A stretch of 64,000 bases of DNA, taken from the NCBI GenBank assembly GCA_029202405.1, contig CP119312.1, positions 439,001 through 503,000 of the forward strand, written 5' to 3'. Origin of the DNA: Candidatus Devosia phytovorans. Its GTDB lineage: Bacteria > Pseudomonadota > Alphaproteobacteria > Rhizobiales > Devosiaceae. The notes beneath the pieces are model-generated. The model was not told the DNA's origin. It did not search any database and saw only the letters and a list, made by a program, of their open reading frames with translations. Shown here in pieces: positions 52,462 through 63,584 of this stretch. Made by a program: the position numbers and the translations under genes. Numbering within the stretch: the stretch's first letter is position 1; every line of letters starts with the position of its first letter.

Positions 52462-53721
52462 ATGAAGATCAACAAGTTGCTCGTCGGTTTGATGGCGAGC
52501 GTCACGCTGGTTGCCGGCACGGCACACGCCGTCGAGCTGTCGATCGTGTCGGGCGATACGGGTACGGGCCTGCAGTTCCTGCAGTCCGAACTCGACATTT
52601 TCGCCGAAGAAACCGGCAATACGGTCACCATCGTGCCGATGCCGTCGTCGACCAGCGACCAGTTCGGCCAGTATCGCCTGTGGCTGGCGGCCGGCAATGC
52701 CGACATCGACGTCTACCAGACCGACGTGATCTGGGCGCCCCAGCTCGCCGACCAGTTCGTCGACCTGACCGCAGCCTTTGCCGATGTCGCCGACCAGCAT
52801 TTCCCCTCGGTGATTGAATCGCAGACCGTCAACGGCAAGCTCGTTGCCGTGCCGGCCTTCACTGACGCCCCGGCGCTCTACTATCGCAAGGACCTGCTGG
52901 AGAAGTACGGCAAGGAAGTCCCCACCACCTGGGCCGAGCTCAAGGCAACTGCCCAGGAAATCATGGATGCCGAACGCGCCGAAGGTCAGACAGACCTGTG
53001 GGGCTATGTGTTCCAGGGCAATGCCTATGAAGGCCTGACCTGTAATGCGCTGGAATGGGTCAATTCCTATGGCGGCGGCCAGATCATCGAAGCCGATGGC
53101 ACGATCTCGATCAACAACGAGCAGGCCGTCGCCGCGCTTGAAGAAGCTGCAAGCTGGATCGGTACAATCTCTCCGGAAGGCAACCTGGCCTATATGGAAG
53201 AAGAAAGCCGTGGCGTATGGCAGCTCGGCAATGCCGTGTTTATGCGCAACTGGCCCTATGCCTATGCGCTGAGCAACAACGACGACTCCGCCGTCAAGGG
53301 CAAGTTCGACGTGGCTCCGCTCCCCGCCGGTGAAGGCGAAGGCGCCAAGTCTTCGGCAACGCTGGGCGGCTGGAACTTTGCCGTGTCGAAGTATTCGGCG
53401 AACCAAGAAGCGGCGATCGACCTTGCCCTGTTCCTGAGCTCGGCAGACAGCCAGAAGCGTCGCGCCATTGCCCAGGCCAACCTGCCGACCGTGCAGGCGC
53501 TGTACTCGGATGAGGAAGTGCTCGCCGCTTCGCCCTTCATGGCCAACTGGGAAGAAATCTTCCAGAACGCCGTGCCGCGTCCGTCGGCACCGGCCCAGGC
53601 CAATTACAACGAGGCTTCCTCGCTGTTCTGGAGCGCTGTCCACAACACGCTGTCGGGCAATGGCTCGGCTGCCGAAAACCTTGAAGTGCTCGAGATCGAT
53701 CTCGACGACTTGCTGAACTAA
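52462..53721 (+). CDS. thuE: Trehalose/maltose-binding protein ThuE
   Basis: A 419-residue periplasmic binding protein (extracellular solute-binding family 1) with a signal peptide (about 1-22). Mature sequence starts VELSIVSGDTGTG, close to ThuE of Sinorhizobium, which binds trehalose and maltose. GGGAGG lies just upstream. It heads thuEFGKAB and is followed by a stem-loop. Confidence 0.9.
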   Translation: MKINKLLVGLMASVTLVAGTAHAVELSIVSGDTGTGLQFLQSELDIFAEETGNTVTIVPMPSSTSDQFGQYRLWLAAGNADIDVYQTDVIWAPQLADQFVDLTAAFADVADQHFPSVIESQTVNGKLVAVPAFTDAPALYYRKDLLEKYGKEVPTTWAELKATAQEIMDAERAEGQTDLWGYVFQGNAYEGLTCNALEWVNSYGGGQIIEADGTISINNEQAVAALEEAASWIGTISPEGNLAYMEEESRGVWQLGNAVFMRNWPYAYALSNNDDSAVKGKFDVAPLPAGEGEGAKSSATLGGWNFAVSKYSANQEAAIDLALFLSSADSQKRRAIAQANLPTVQALYSDEEVLAASPFMANWEEIFQNAVPRPSAPAQANYNEASSLFWSAVHNTLSGNGSAAENLEVLEIDLDDLLN

Positions 53722-53737
53722 GCCGGTCCAGTGAACC

Positions 53738-53765
53738 GGATGCGGGCGCAAGAGCGTCCGCATCC
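53738..53765 (+). other. Stem-loop between thuE and thuF
   Basis: A 12-bp stem (53738-53749 with 53754-53765, one G-T pair) with a four-base loop, 16 bases after the thuE stop and with no T tract. Confidence 0.65.
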
Positions 53766-53795
53766 CCATAATCATAACAATATCAGGGGGAAGGC

Positions 53796-54772
53796 ATGAC
53801 GACCGAAGCGCTCAGTTCGCCGGCAATTCCGCAAAAACGGGCACGGTCCGAACTGTTGCAGCAGCGCGTTCGCGCAGCACGCTGGTTCCTGTTGCCAATG
53901 ATGATCGCGCTGGGCGTGGTCGCCGGCTGGCCGCTGGCCCGTTCGATCTACTTCTCCTTCACCGATGCGACGCTGAACGACCTCTACGGGGCCGAGTGGA
54001 TCGGTTTTGGCAATTACCTGCAGATCCGCGTGCTCGATAGTGGTCGCACCATCTATCGTGGCGTGCTGGCCGATCCGGCATGGTGGAATGCCGTGATGAA
54101 CACGGTGCGCTTTGCCTTCTGGTCGGTGCTCTGGGAAACCGTGCTCGGCATGATCGTGGCGCTGGTGCTCAATGCCGAATTCAAGGGCCGTGGCATCGTC
54201 CGCGCCGCCATTCTCATTCCCTGGGCCATTCCAACCATCGTGTCGGCCCGCATGTGGAGCTGGATGCTGAACGACCAGTTCGGCATTCTCAATGATCTGG
54301 GCATCCGCCTTGGCCTGCTCGACCGTGCCGTCGCCTGGACGGCATCGCCTGACACGGCCATGGCCGCAGTGCTGGTGGTGGATATCTGGAAGACAACGCC
54401 CTTCATGGCGCTGCTGATCCTGGCTGGCCTGCAGATGATCCCCAAGGACATCTACGAGGCTGCCGAAATCGACGGCGTGCATCCGATCAAGCAGTTCTTC
54501 AAGATCACGCTGCCGCTGGTTCGGCCCGCCCTGATGGTCGCCATCATCTTCCGCGTGCTCGATGCGCTGCGCATCTTCGACCTGATCTATGTGCTGACGC
54601 CCAATAGCGCGGCGACCAAGACCATGTCGGTGCTCAGTCAGGAGAACTTGTTCCAGTTCAACAATTTCGCCGAAGGCTCGGCGCAATCGACCCTGCTGTT
54701 CCTGCTGATTGCCCTGTTCACCATCGTCTATATCTGGCTGGGCAAGGTCAATTTTGATGGGGGAGACCGCTG

Positions 54773-54773
<1 letters not shown>
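53796..54773 (+). CDS. thuF: Trehalose/maltose ABC permease ThuF
   Basis: A 325-residue MalF-type inner-membrane permease with about six to seven helices and an EAA region (YEAAEIDGVHPIKQFFKITLPLV). Its stop overlaps the thuG start by one base (TGATG). It pairs with ThuG. Confidence 0.92.
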
Positions 54774-55618
<845 letters not shown>

Positions 55619-55629
55619 GGAGAAAAACA

Positions 55630-56643
<1,014 letters not shown>

Positions 56644-56706
56644 CGCGATCACAAACAGGGTGGCGGCCACACGGTCGTCACCACTTTCAACATAGATAGT
56701 TCAGAT

Positions 56707-56728
56707 GCCCGGCTCCTCCCTGCCGGGC
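56707..56728 (+). terminator. Stem-loop between thuK and thuA
   Basis: A 7-bp G/C-rich stem (56707-56713 with 56722-56728) followed by TTTC. It may attenuate transcription into the catabolic genes thuAB. Confidence 0.5.
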
Positions 56729-56749
56729 TTTCGACCATAGGAGACTACA

Positions 56750-57538
56750 ATGGCTATCCGGACCCTGGTGTGGGGCGAGAATGTCCACGAGCAGAAGAAC
56801 AAGGTTGTTGCCGAGAATTATCCCGACGGCATGCACAACCAGATCGCCAAGCTGCTGGCTGAAGACAGCAATCTGTCGGTCAAGACGACGACGCTCCAGG
56901 AGCCGGAACACGGGCTGACCGATGCGGTGCTGGCCGAGACCGATGTGCTGCTGTGGTGGGGCCATGCGGCGCATGACAAGGTCGACGATGCCGTGGTCAA
57001 GAAGGTGATGGAACATGTCTGGCAGGGCATGGGCCTTCTGGTGCTGCATTCGGGCCATCACTCCAAGGTGTTCAAGGGGTTGATGGGTGCGCCGGCAAAC
57101 CTGCACTGGCGCGAAGCCGGTGAGCGCGAGCGCCTCTGGGTCGTCAACCCGGGCCATCCGATCGCCAAGGGTCTCGGGCCCTATTTCGAGCTCGAATATG
57201 AAGAGATGTATGGCGAGCCCTTTTCGGTGCCGGAGCCGCTGGAAACAGTGTTCGTCTCCTGGTTCCAGGGTGGCGAAGTGTTCCGTTCGGGCCTGACCTA
57301 TCGTCGCGGCGCGGGCAATATCTTCTACTTCCGCCCCGGCCACGAAACCTATCCGACCTATCACGACGCCAATGTGGGCCTGGTGCTGCGCAATGCCGTC
57401 AACTGGGCATACAATGGCGATCGCCATGCCCATCTGATGAAGGCGCCGAACACGCCGGTTGGCGAGGCCATCGAAAAGATCGAAGAGCGCGGCGCCAAGC
57501 TCAGCGCCTCCGATCACGCCGGCGAAGTGAAGAAGTGA
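56750..57538 (+). CDS. thuA: Trehalose utilisation protein ThuA
   Basis: A 262-residue cytoplasmic protein with the class I glutamine amidotransferase-like ThuA fold (TDVLLWWGHAAHDKV, GLLVLHSGHHSKVF). In rhizobia ThuA acts with ThuB in a route that turns imported trehalose into 3-keto derivatives. It has no catalytic Cys of amidotransferases at the usual place. GGAG lies just upstream of the ATG. Confidence 0.92.
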   Translation: MAIRTLVWGENVHEQKNKVVAENYPDGMHNQIAKLLAEDSNLSVKTTTLQEPEHGLTDAVLAETDVLLWWGHAAHDKVDDAVVKKVMEHVWQGMGLLVLHSGHHSKVFKGLMGAPANLHWREAGERERLWVVNPGHPIAKGLGPYFELEYEEMYGEPFSVPEPLETVFVSWFQGGEVFRSGLTYRRGAGNIFYFRPGHETYPTYHDANVGLVLRNAVNWAYNGDRHAHLMKAPNTPVGEAIEKIEERGAKLSASDHAGEVKK

Positions 57539-57549
57539 TTTGAACGATT

Positions 57550-57577
57550 GGCCGCTCTCGCAATGACGAGAGCGGCC
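57550..57577 (+). other. Stem-loop between thuA and thuB
   Basis: A perfect 11-bp stem (57550-57560 with 57567-57577) with a six-base loop, 12 bases after the thuA stop and with no T run. Confidence 0.6.
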
Positions 57578-57618
57578 GACTTCCAGACAACGGGCAGGGG
57601 CCCCAGGGAATAGAACAC

Positions 57619-58662
57619 ATGCGTATCCTCATTCTGGGTACCGGCGGCATGGCCAATACTCATGCCAAGAATTTTGCTGCCATCGACGGCGTGACGCTGG
57701 TGGGCGGCGTGGACGTCGATCCGGCGCGCGTCGATGCCTTTTGCACGGCGCATAATATGGAGCACCGCTTCGGCTCGCTCGATGCGGCGCTGGCCTGGGG
57801 CGAGTTCGACGCCATTGCCAATGTGACGCCGGATAGCGTGCACCACGCAACCACGATCGCCGCGCTCAAGGCCGGCAAGCATGTGTTCTGTGAAAAGCCG
57901 CTGGCGACCGACCATGCCAAGGCGATGGAAATGACCGAGACAGCGGAAGCGGCTGGCCTCGTCAACATGGTCAACCTCACCTATCGCAATGTCAGCCAGC
58001 TGCAGAAGATGCGCGAGCTGGTGCAGTCGGGCGCCGTGGGCAAGGTCAAGCATTTCGAGGCGAGCTATCTGCAGAGCTGGCTGGTGAGCAAGGCCTGGGG
58101 CGACTGGCGTACCGAAAGCCAGTGGCTGTGGCGCCTGTCCAAGAAGCACGGCTCCAATGGCGTGCTGGGCGATATCGGCGTGCATATCCTCGACTTTGCC
58201 GCCTATGGCGCGGGCAGCGATTTCTCGAAGGTGTTCTGCCGGCTCGAGACGTTCGAAAAGGCCGAGAACAACCAGATCGGCGAATATGACCTCGACGCCA
58301 ATGACAGCTTCGCCATGACGGCGCAGCTGGAAAATGGCGCGCTGGGCGTGATCCATGCGACGCGCTGGGCGACCGGCCATTTCAACGAATTGCGCCTGCG
58401 CGTCTATGGCGAGTTGGGCTCGATCGAGGTGCAGCATCGCCATGACTGGAGCAAGCTGCTGACTTGCCTCGGCCCGGATGCCGAGACGGGCACATGGACG
58501 GAGGTCGAAGTCGAGACCGTGCCGACCAATTACATGCGCTTCGTCGATGCGGTGCGCTCGGGGAAGAATCTCGAACCCAGCTTCCGTCACGCCACCAATA
58601 TCCAGAAGGTGCTGGACCTGGCGACGATGACGGACCGGGACCGGACGGAACATACGGTCTAG
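57619..58662 (+). CDS. thuB: Gfo/Idh/MocA-family oxidoreductase ThuB
   Basis: A 347-residue NAD(P)-dependent sugar dehydrogenase with N-terminal Rossmann fold (RILILGTGGMANTHAKNF), the family EKP motif (HVFCEKPLATDHAKAM) and a C-terminal beta-sheet substrate domain (GDIGVHILDFA). ThuB oxidises trehalose/maltose or a related disaccharide at C3 in rhizobia. It is the last gene of the operon; a terminator follows. Confidence 0.92.
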   Translation: MRILILGTGGMANTHAKNFAAIDGVTLVGGVDVDPARVDAFCTAHNMEHRFGSLDAALAWGEFDAIANVTPDSVHHATTIAALKAGKHVFCEKPLATDHAKAMEMTETAEAAGLVNMVNLTYRNVSQLQKMRELVQSGAVGKVKHFEASYLQSWLVSKAWGDWRTESQWLWRLSKKHGSNGVLGDIGVHILDFAAYGAGSDFSKVFCRLETFEKAENNQIGEYDLDANDSFAMTAQLENGALGVIHATRWATGHFNELRLRVYGELGSIEVQHRHDWSKLLTCLGPDAETGTWTEVEVETVPTNYMRFVDAVRSGKNLEPSFRHATNIQKVLDLATMTDRDRTEHTV

Positions 58663-58682
58663 TCGGTTTCGGCAGGATATGA

Positions 58683-58716
58683 GGCCCACCGTACGGCATG
58701 TACGGTGGTCCTTTTT
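58683..58716 (+). terminator. Terminator of the thu operon
   Basis: An 11-bp stem (58683-58693 with 58701-58711, one mismatch) followed by five Ts, 21 bases after the thuB stop. Confidence 0.88.
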
Positions 58717-58820
58717 CCTGCGGAGTTATCGCTGAAGGACCGGCGCGGACGTCGGTCCTGAATTAACCAGAAGTCACGCGCTTCGTTGATTGTGAAGCAG
58801 CTCCGTAAGTATTGTTGTTC

Positions 58821-59129
58821 ATGAAACAGCAATCGATATATTTTTATTCTGATTTTATCAAAGGCGGACTTTCCGCTGCGTTTATGTTGCTTGTAGTTGT
58901 CGGATTTTCTGGCGTTGCAGCGGCGGCGACACTGCCAAATGATTTGGCCATCTGTCAGAGCGCCCTGACTGACGAGCACCTGCCGCAGTCAACGCTTGCG
59001 CCAACGCGGATCAGCCTGATTCAAAAGCGGATGAGCGCGTGGAATGGCGGTGCTCTGTTGGTCGGCCAGCACGCGGCCATTGCCGCTACCGAGATCGAAG
59101 CGTCTGCGGTCTGCCCTGCCAAAGGCTAG
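58821..59129 (+). CDS. Small secreted protein, unknown
   Basis: A 102-residue protein with a signal peptide (about 1-38, with AAFMLLVVVGFSGVAAAA). The mature part is short and carries two Cys. No ribosome site is obvious for the ATG at 58821; an upstream TTG would add three residues. No family is recognised. It precedes the Sel1-repeat gene by 39 bases in the same direction and may be co-transcribed. Confidence 0.5.
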   Translation: MKQQSIYFYSDFIKGGLSAAFMLLVVVGFSGVAAAATLPNDLAICQSALTDEHLPQSTLAPTRISLIQKRMSAWNGGALLVGQHAAIAATEIEASAVCPAKG

Positions 59130-59168
59130 CCAGCATGCTGGTGTGAGTTGAACGTGTCCGGGGGAAAG

Positions 59169-60524
59169 ATGCGTAACCTGATCCTTGCCTTGAGCCTTCT
59201 GATGACAGCGCCGACGGTCAGTCTGGCGGCAGAGCGTTCTGCCGAGCAAGACTGCGCGGACCTTGCAGCCTATATCTGGGAGCCGGGGTTTCGCGAGACG
59301 GGTGTTGCCTGGGACAAGATTGACGTCGCAGCCGCGATGCCGGTCTGCGTCACCGCCCATGCGAACGCGCCTGAGCATGCGCCGACGCAGTATCGCCTAG
59401 GACGGATTTATCTGCAGCAAGATGATTTCGAGCGGGCGCTACCGCTGCTGCTGGAGTCTGCCGAAGCCGGTTATGCGCCGGCGCAGACCGCCTATGGTAC
59501 GCTGTTCATGGATGGGAAACAGACCGCGGACTATCCGCTGGCCTTTCACTGGCTAAGCGCGGCGGCGGCGCAGAACAATCCGGTCGCCAAGGCCAATCTT
59601 GGCATCCTCTATTATCACGGGCAAGGGGTGGCTGCCGATACTGAGGTCTACATCAGGCTGCAGGTCGAGGCGGCGCAGGCTGGCGCCGATTTTGCCCAGT
59701 ATCATGTGGGCGATCTGTTCGAGATTGGCTTCGGCGTTGAGCAAGACATGCTGCGAGCAGAGGCCTGGTATCGGCTGGCGGCAGCGCAAGGCCATATGCT
59801 GGCGCAGCGGCGACTTGGCAAGATGCTGGGGCGGCGCGATCGCGCCGTCGAGGAGCACACGGAGGCGATCGGTCTGTTAACGGCCGCGGCAGAACAGGGT
59901 GATGGCTCGGCGGCGACGCACTTGGGCTGGATGCTGGCGGAGGGTATCGGAACCGATAGTAATCTTGCCTTGGCGCGCGAGCGCTACGATCAGGGCCTTC
60001 GCCTCGGTGACTTCGGGGCAGCCCGGTTCCTTGGCCATCTCTATGAATACGGCAAGGGCGTTGAGGTAGATCACCGCATCGCCCTGGCCAACTACCTGCT
60101 GGCTGCCTGGGCCGGCGACATGGATGCGCAGTACAAGGTCGGCGTCTATATCAGTGCCGGCCGGGGCGGTATCCTGCGGGACCGTGCAGCGGGCCTGCAA
60201 TGGTATCTGCGGGCAGCGCAACAGGGACATGTCGAAGCGCAGATGGGCGCGGCTCAGGCCTATACGATCCGCTTTCACGATCAGCCGGCGCCGCTCTATG
60301 ATGCCGAGCAGGGCCACTACTGGTATGTGGTAGCGGCCGCCAATGGAAACCTCAAGGCGGCGTTGCAGGCTGCGCTCATCTATGCCGGCAAGCGGGATTT
60401 CGCCACGGCCAATGCCTATGTCGTCCATGTCATGGAGAGTGGCGACGCAGAGATGGTCGAAGAGGCCATGCACACGATCGATGCGATCAACATGGTAAGA
60501 TACGGCACCAAGATGCCGGTTTAG
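59169..60524 (+). CDS. Secreted Sel1-repeat (TPR-like) protein
   Basis: A 451-residue exported protein with a signal peptide (about 1-20) and about nine to ten Sel1-type repeats of about 36 residues, each with the A-x-x-x-L-G-x-x-Y pattern (YRLGRIYLQQDD, LGILYYHGQGVAAD, LGWMLAEGIG, LGHLYEYGKGVE). Sel1 proteins scaffold signalling or envelope complexes; the partner here is unknown. The ATG at 59169 has GGGGGAAAG upstream. Confidence 0.85.
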   Translation: MRNLILALSLLMTAPTVSLAAERSAEQDCADLAAYIWEPGFRETGVAWDKIDVAAAMPVCVTAHANAPEHAPTQYRLGRIYLQQDDFERALPLLLESAEAGYAPAQTAYGTLFMDGKQTADYPLAFHWLSAAAAQNNPVAKANLGILYYHGQGVAADTEVYIRLQVEAAQAGADFAQYHVGDLFEIGFGVEQDMLRAEAWYRLAAAQGHMLAQRRLGKMLGRRDRAVEEHTEAIGLLTAAAEQGDGSAATHLGWMLAEGIGTDSNLALARERYDQGLRLGDFGAARFLGHLYEYGKGVEVDHRIALANYLLAAWAGDMDAQYKVGVYISAGRGGILRDRAAGLQWYLRAAQQGHVEAQMGAAQAYTIRFHDQPAPLYDAEQGHYWYVVAAANGNLKAALQAALIYAGKRDFATANAYVVHVMESGDAEMVEEAMHTIDAINMVRYGTKMPV

Positions 60525-60592
60525 CCTCGCCTGTCGAAATGCGCCCTAGCGGATCGTCGTGGGATCAGTGACGGCAATTGGAGGAGATTTTC

Positions 60593-61243
60593 ATGACACC
60601 GACCATAACGGCCTTTGCGACCTCGCCCGACAGAGGCAAGGGGCTGGCGCGGGATATGCGGGTGCGCTGGGCGCTGGAGGAGGTGGGGCTGGACTATGAG
60701 GTGCAGCTGGTCAGCTTTGCCGAGATGAAGCAGCCAGCGCATGTGGCGCGGCATCCGTTTGGGCAGATCCCGACTTACGAGGAGGGTGAGCTGGTGCTGT
60801 TCGAGTCGGGTGGCATCGTGTTTTACCTTGCCGACAATCACCCGGGGCTTTTTCCAGCTGATGCCAATGCGCGGGCGCGGGTGGTGACCTGGATGTTTTC
60901 GGCGGTCAATACAATGGAGCCGCCAATCCTCGAGCGCGAGCAGGCGATGCTCGTCGAGCGGGACAAATCGTGGTTTGCCGAACGGAACGTTATGCTGGAA
61001 GAGCGCATCCGCAATCGGCTCAGGGCGCTGTCGGCGCGGTTGGGGGAGAGGGACTGGCTGGAGGGCGAGTTCAGCGCGGCCGATGTGATGATGGTGCTGG
61101 TGCTGCGCCGGCTGGGGAGTTCGGGGATATTGCCGGAATATCCAAATCTCGCCGCCTATGTGCAGCGGGGCGAGGCGCGGCCGGCCTATCAGCGGGCCTT
61201 TGCCGACCAGCTGGCGGTATTCACGGCGGTTTCGGCCGGCTGA
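60593..61243 (+). CDS. Glutathione S-transferase family protein
   Basis: A 216-residue GST with an N-terminal thioredoxin-like domain (about 1-80, with the cis-Pro region GQIPTYEEGELVLFESGGIVFYLA) and a helical C-terminal domain. It is expected to conjugate glutathione to electrophiles or act as a glutathione-dependent isomerase. The ATG at 60593 has GGAGGAG. Its stop and that of the convergent MFS gene share TGATCA. Confidence 0.88.
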   Translation: MTPTITAFATSPDRGKGLARDMRVRWALEEVGLDYEVQLVSFAEMKQPAHVARHPFGQIPTYEEGELVLFESGGIVFYLADNHPGLFPADANARARVVTWMFSAVNTMEPPILEREQAMLVERDKSWFAERNVMLEERIRNRLRALSARLGERDWLEGEFSAADVMMVLVLRRLGSSGILPEYPNLAAYVQRGEARPAYQRAFADQLAVFTAVSAG

Positions 61244-62557
61244 TCAGTCGAGCACGGCGCGGCGGGTTTCGGCATCGACCCTTGTGGCGGCCAGGGCGCC
61301 GAGCAGCAGCAGGCCGGCAAACAGCGCGATGGCCAGCGAGAAGTTCTGCACAAAGATCAGGGCCATGACGGAGGGTGCCAGAAGTCCGCCCAGCCGCGCG
61401 ACGGCGCCCGCGGCGCCCATGCCGGTGGCGCGGGAGACGGTGGGGTAGAGCTCGGGAGTGAAGGCATAGAGCGCGCCCCAGGTGCCGAGCAGGGCGAAGC
61501 TCATCAGGAGGATGGACGTGCCGATCAGCCAGCCGTCACCGGCGACGAGGAAGAGTGCGCAGCCGGCGGCGCTGAGCAGCAGGAAGCCGATCAGCGTCGG
61601 CTTGCGGCCAATGGCCTCGACACCCCAGGCGGCAAGGGCATAGCCGGGCAATTGGGCAATGGCGACTAGCACGAGGAAGCCGAAACCGCGGACATAGCCG
61701 AAGCCGTCCTGAGCCAGGCGGGCGGGCAGCCAGGTGAAAATGCCGTAGTAGGAGACTGACACAAGGAACCAGACCAGCAGGATGGAGAGGGTGCGGCGGC
61801 GCAGAGCGGGCGAGAAAATGCCCTGGCGTGCTTCGACTGGCGGCGTGGTGATGGTGGTGTCGGGCGGCAGCTCCGGCTTGCCATTGGTGCGCAGGATGGT
61901 GTTGAGCACCTTGAGCAGGTCGGCCTGGCGGTTCTGGCGCAAGAGGAAGAGTGGCGATTCCGGCACCCAGAGGCGCAACCAGATGCCGATCAGGGCGGGC
62001 AGGGCGGTGAAGGCGAGGATCCAGCGCCAGGCGTCGGTTACCGGCACATAGAGGCTGGCGAGCCAGGCGGCGAGGGCGATGGCGACGGTGCCGATGGCCC
62101 AGAAGCCTTCGAGGATGACGAGCCAGCGGCCGCGATTTTTGGCGGGCAGGAATTCGGCCATCATGGCGTAGTCGACAGGCAGGGTGCCACCAACGGCAAT
62201 GCCGGTCAAAAGGCGCAGGCCGTAGAGCACCCAGAGATTGGGGGCAAAGACCGAGAGCAGGCCGAAAATGGCATCACAGGCGACGGTGATGAGCAGGACA
62301 TTGCGGCGGCCAAAGCGATCGGCGAGACGACCAAAAAGGGCGGCGCCGATCAGCATGCCTAGGAAGAACAGCGTGCCGGTCTGCAAGGCCTGGGGCAGTT
62401 CTACATTGAAGCTCGCGGCGATCGAGGCGCTGGTGAAGCCGACGGCGAGGACCTGCATGGCATCGGCGGCCCAGACCAGGCCGAAGATGCCAAGGAGACG
62501 CCGCTGGAAGCGTCCAGCCCCAGCGGTGTCCAGAACCGTCTCGACGGTCACAGGCAT
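61244..62557 (-). CDS. MFS transporter (sugar/aromatic acid porter-like)
   Basis: A 437-residue major facilitator with twelve hydrophobic segments, the loop 2-3 motif GRLADRFGRR, and GRWLVILEGFWAIG after TM4, as in sugar porter or aromatic acid/H+ symporter families (NiaP-like). It moves a small organic solute by proton coupling; the substrate is unknown. No regulator or catabolic gene is adjacent. Confidence 0.88.
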   Translation of the reverse strand: MPVTVETVLDTAGAGRFQRRLLGIFGLVWAADAMQVLAVGFTSASIAASFNVELPQALQTGTLFFLGMLIGAALFGRLADRFGRRNVLLITVACDAIFGLLSVFAPNLWVLYGLRLLTGIAVGGTLPVDYAMMAEFLPAKNRGRWLVILEGFWAIGTVAIALAAWLASLYVPVTDAWRWILAFTALPALIGIWLRLWVPESPLFLLRQNRQADLLKVLNTILRTNGKPELPPDTTITTPPVEARQGIFSPALRRRTLSILLVWFLVSVSYYGIFTWLPARLAQDGFGYVRGFGFLVLVAIAQLPGYALAAWGVEAIGRKPTLIGFLLLSAAGCALFLVAGDGWLIGTSILLMSFALLGTWGALYAFTPELYPTVSRATGMGAAGAVARLGGLLAPSVMALIFVQNFSLAIALFAGLLLLGALAATRVDAETRRAVLD

Positions 62558-62670
62558 GGCGACTCTCCTCGAAGGCGCAAATCCTGAGTGGTCTTGGCAG
62601 ATATGCAGACAGGGGAACAGGGTGATTTTCGGTCTAGTGGCGTAAGGTGCTGTGTCTGCGGGAATAAAAG

Positions 62671-62694
62671 AGGGCCGCCCGATGAGGCGGCCCT
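62671..62694 (-). terminator. Terminator of the SDR gene
   Basis: A 9-bp perfect stem (62671-62679 with 62686-62694) followed on the minus strand by CTTTTATT, just after the SDR stop. Confidence 0.8.
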
Positions 62695-62699
62695 GACCT

Positions 62700-63488
62700 T
62701 CAGGCCTGGGTATAGCGCTGGGCAGGACTGCCGTTCTGGGTGCCGCCCATCAATTGAGCGCGGGCCGCGTCGTAGCTGGTCCAGAGTTTTTCGTCATGCA
62801 CGGAGGGCAGGGTGACCTGTTCGCCGCGATCCATGCCAGCCAGACCAGCATCGACTAGCTGTTCGGCCGTCATGAAAACGGACTGATCGAAATCGGCGAT
62901 GAACATGCCGGCGGCTTCGTAGAATTCGGTGATGGTGCCGGCTGGCAGGACGGCTTGAACCAATACCCCGTCGTCCTTGACCTCTTCGGCGACGCCGCGG
63001 CTGAAGGTCAAGACGAAGGCCTTGGTGGCGCTGTAGAGCGTGCTCTGCGGCAAGGCATGGAAGGCGAGAACCGAGCCGACATTGACCACGGTGCCGGACT
63101 TGCGGGCGCGCATGCCGGGGAGGGCGGCGCGCGTCAGGCGCATCAGCGCGGTCACATTGAGCGCGAGGGTTGCGGCGGCATCGGCGTCGCTCATGTCGGC
63201 AGTGCTGGCGGCCGGGCCCATGCCGGCATTGTTGATCAGCAAGTCGATGCTCTGCTCGCGCAGCAGCTGTTCGATGCGGGCGATATCGGCGTCTGCGGTG
63301 AGGTCGGCGGTGACGGTCTCGACGGTGATCTTGCCGGTTTCGGCCAGTTCGGTGGCGAGTTCGGCCAGACGATCGGCGCGGCGGGCGACGAGGACGAGAT
63401 TGTAGCCCCGGGCGGCAAGGCGCCTGGCATAGACGGCGCCGATGCCGGAAGAGGCTCCAGTGATGAGAGCGGTTTTGGACGAGGACAT
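62700..63488 (-). CDS. Short-chain dehydrogenase/reductase
   Basis: A 262-residue classical SDR with nucleotide-binding TGASSGIG near 12-19, NNAGMG, and the catalytic Ser/Tyr/Lys set (VNVGSVLAF then TLYSATKAF, giving YxxxK). It reduces a carbonyl or oxidises an alcohol with NAD(P); substrate is unknown. The ATG at 63488 has AAAGGAG five bases upstream. It diverges from the MarR gene over a palindrome, so it is probably regulated by it. Confidence 0.9.
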   Translation of the reverse strand: MSSSKTALITGASSGIGAVYARRLAARGYNLVLVARRADRLAELATELAETGKITVETVTADLTADADIARIEQLLREQSIDLLINNAGMGPAASTADMSDADAAATLALNVTALMRLTRAALPGMRARKSGTVVNVGSVLAFHALPQSTLYSATKAFVLTFSRGVAEEVKDDGVLVQAVLPAGTITEFYEAAGMFIADFDQSVFMTAEQLVDAGLAGMDRGEQVTLPSVHDEKLWTSYDAARAQLMGGTQNGSPAQRYTQA

Positions 63489-63500
63489 GTTCACTCCTTT

Positions 63501-63561
63501 AGTTGAGTGCTCAACTAATTGGGGTGGCCGTCCGCTCTTGTCAATGGTGATGTACTCAACT
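63501..63561. promoter_or_regulatory. MarR-type operator between SDR and MarR genes
   Basis: AGTTGAG-TG-CTCAACT (63501-63516) is a perfect palindrome, and a half-site ACTCAACT recurs at 63554-63561, 24 bases before the MarR start. This spacing suits control of both divergent promoters. Confidence 0.75.
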
Positions 63562-63584
63562 ATTTTTTGGACAGGAGATCAAGC

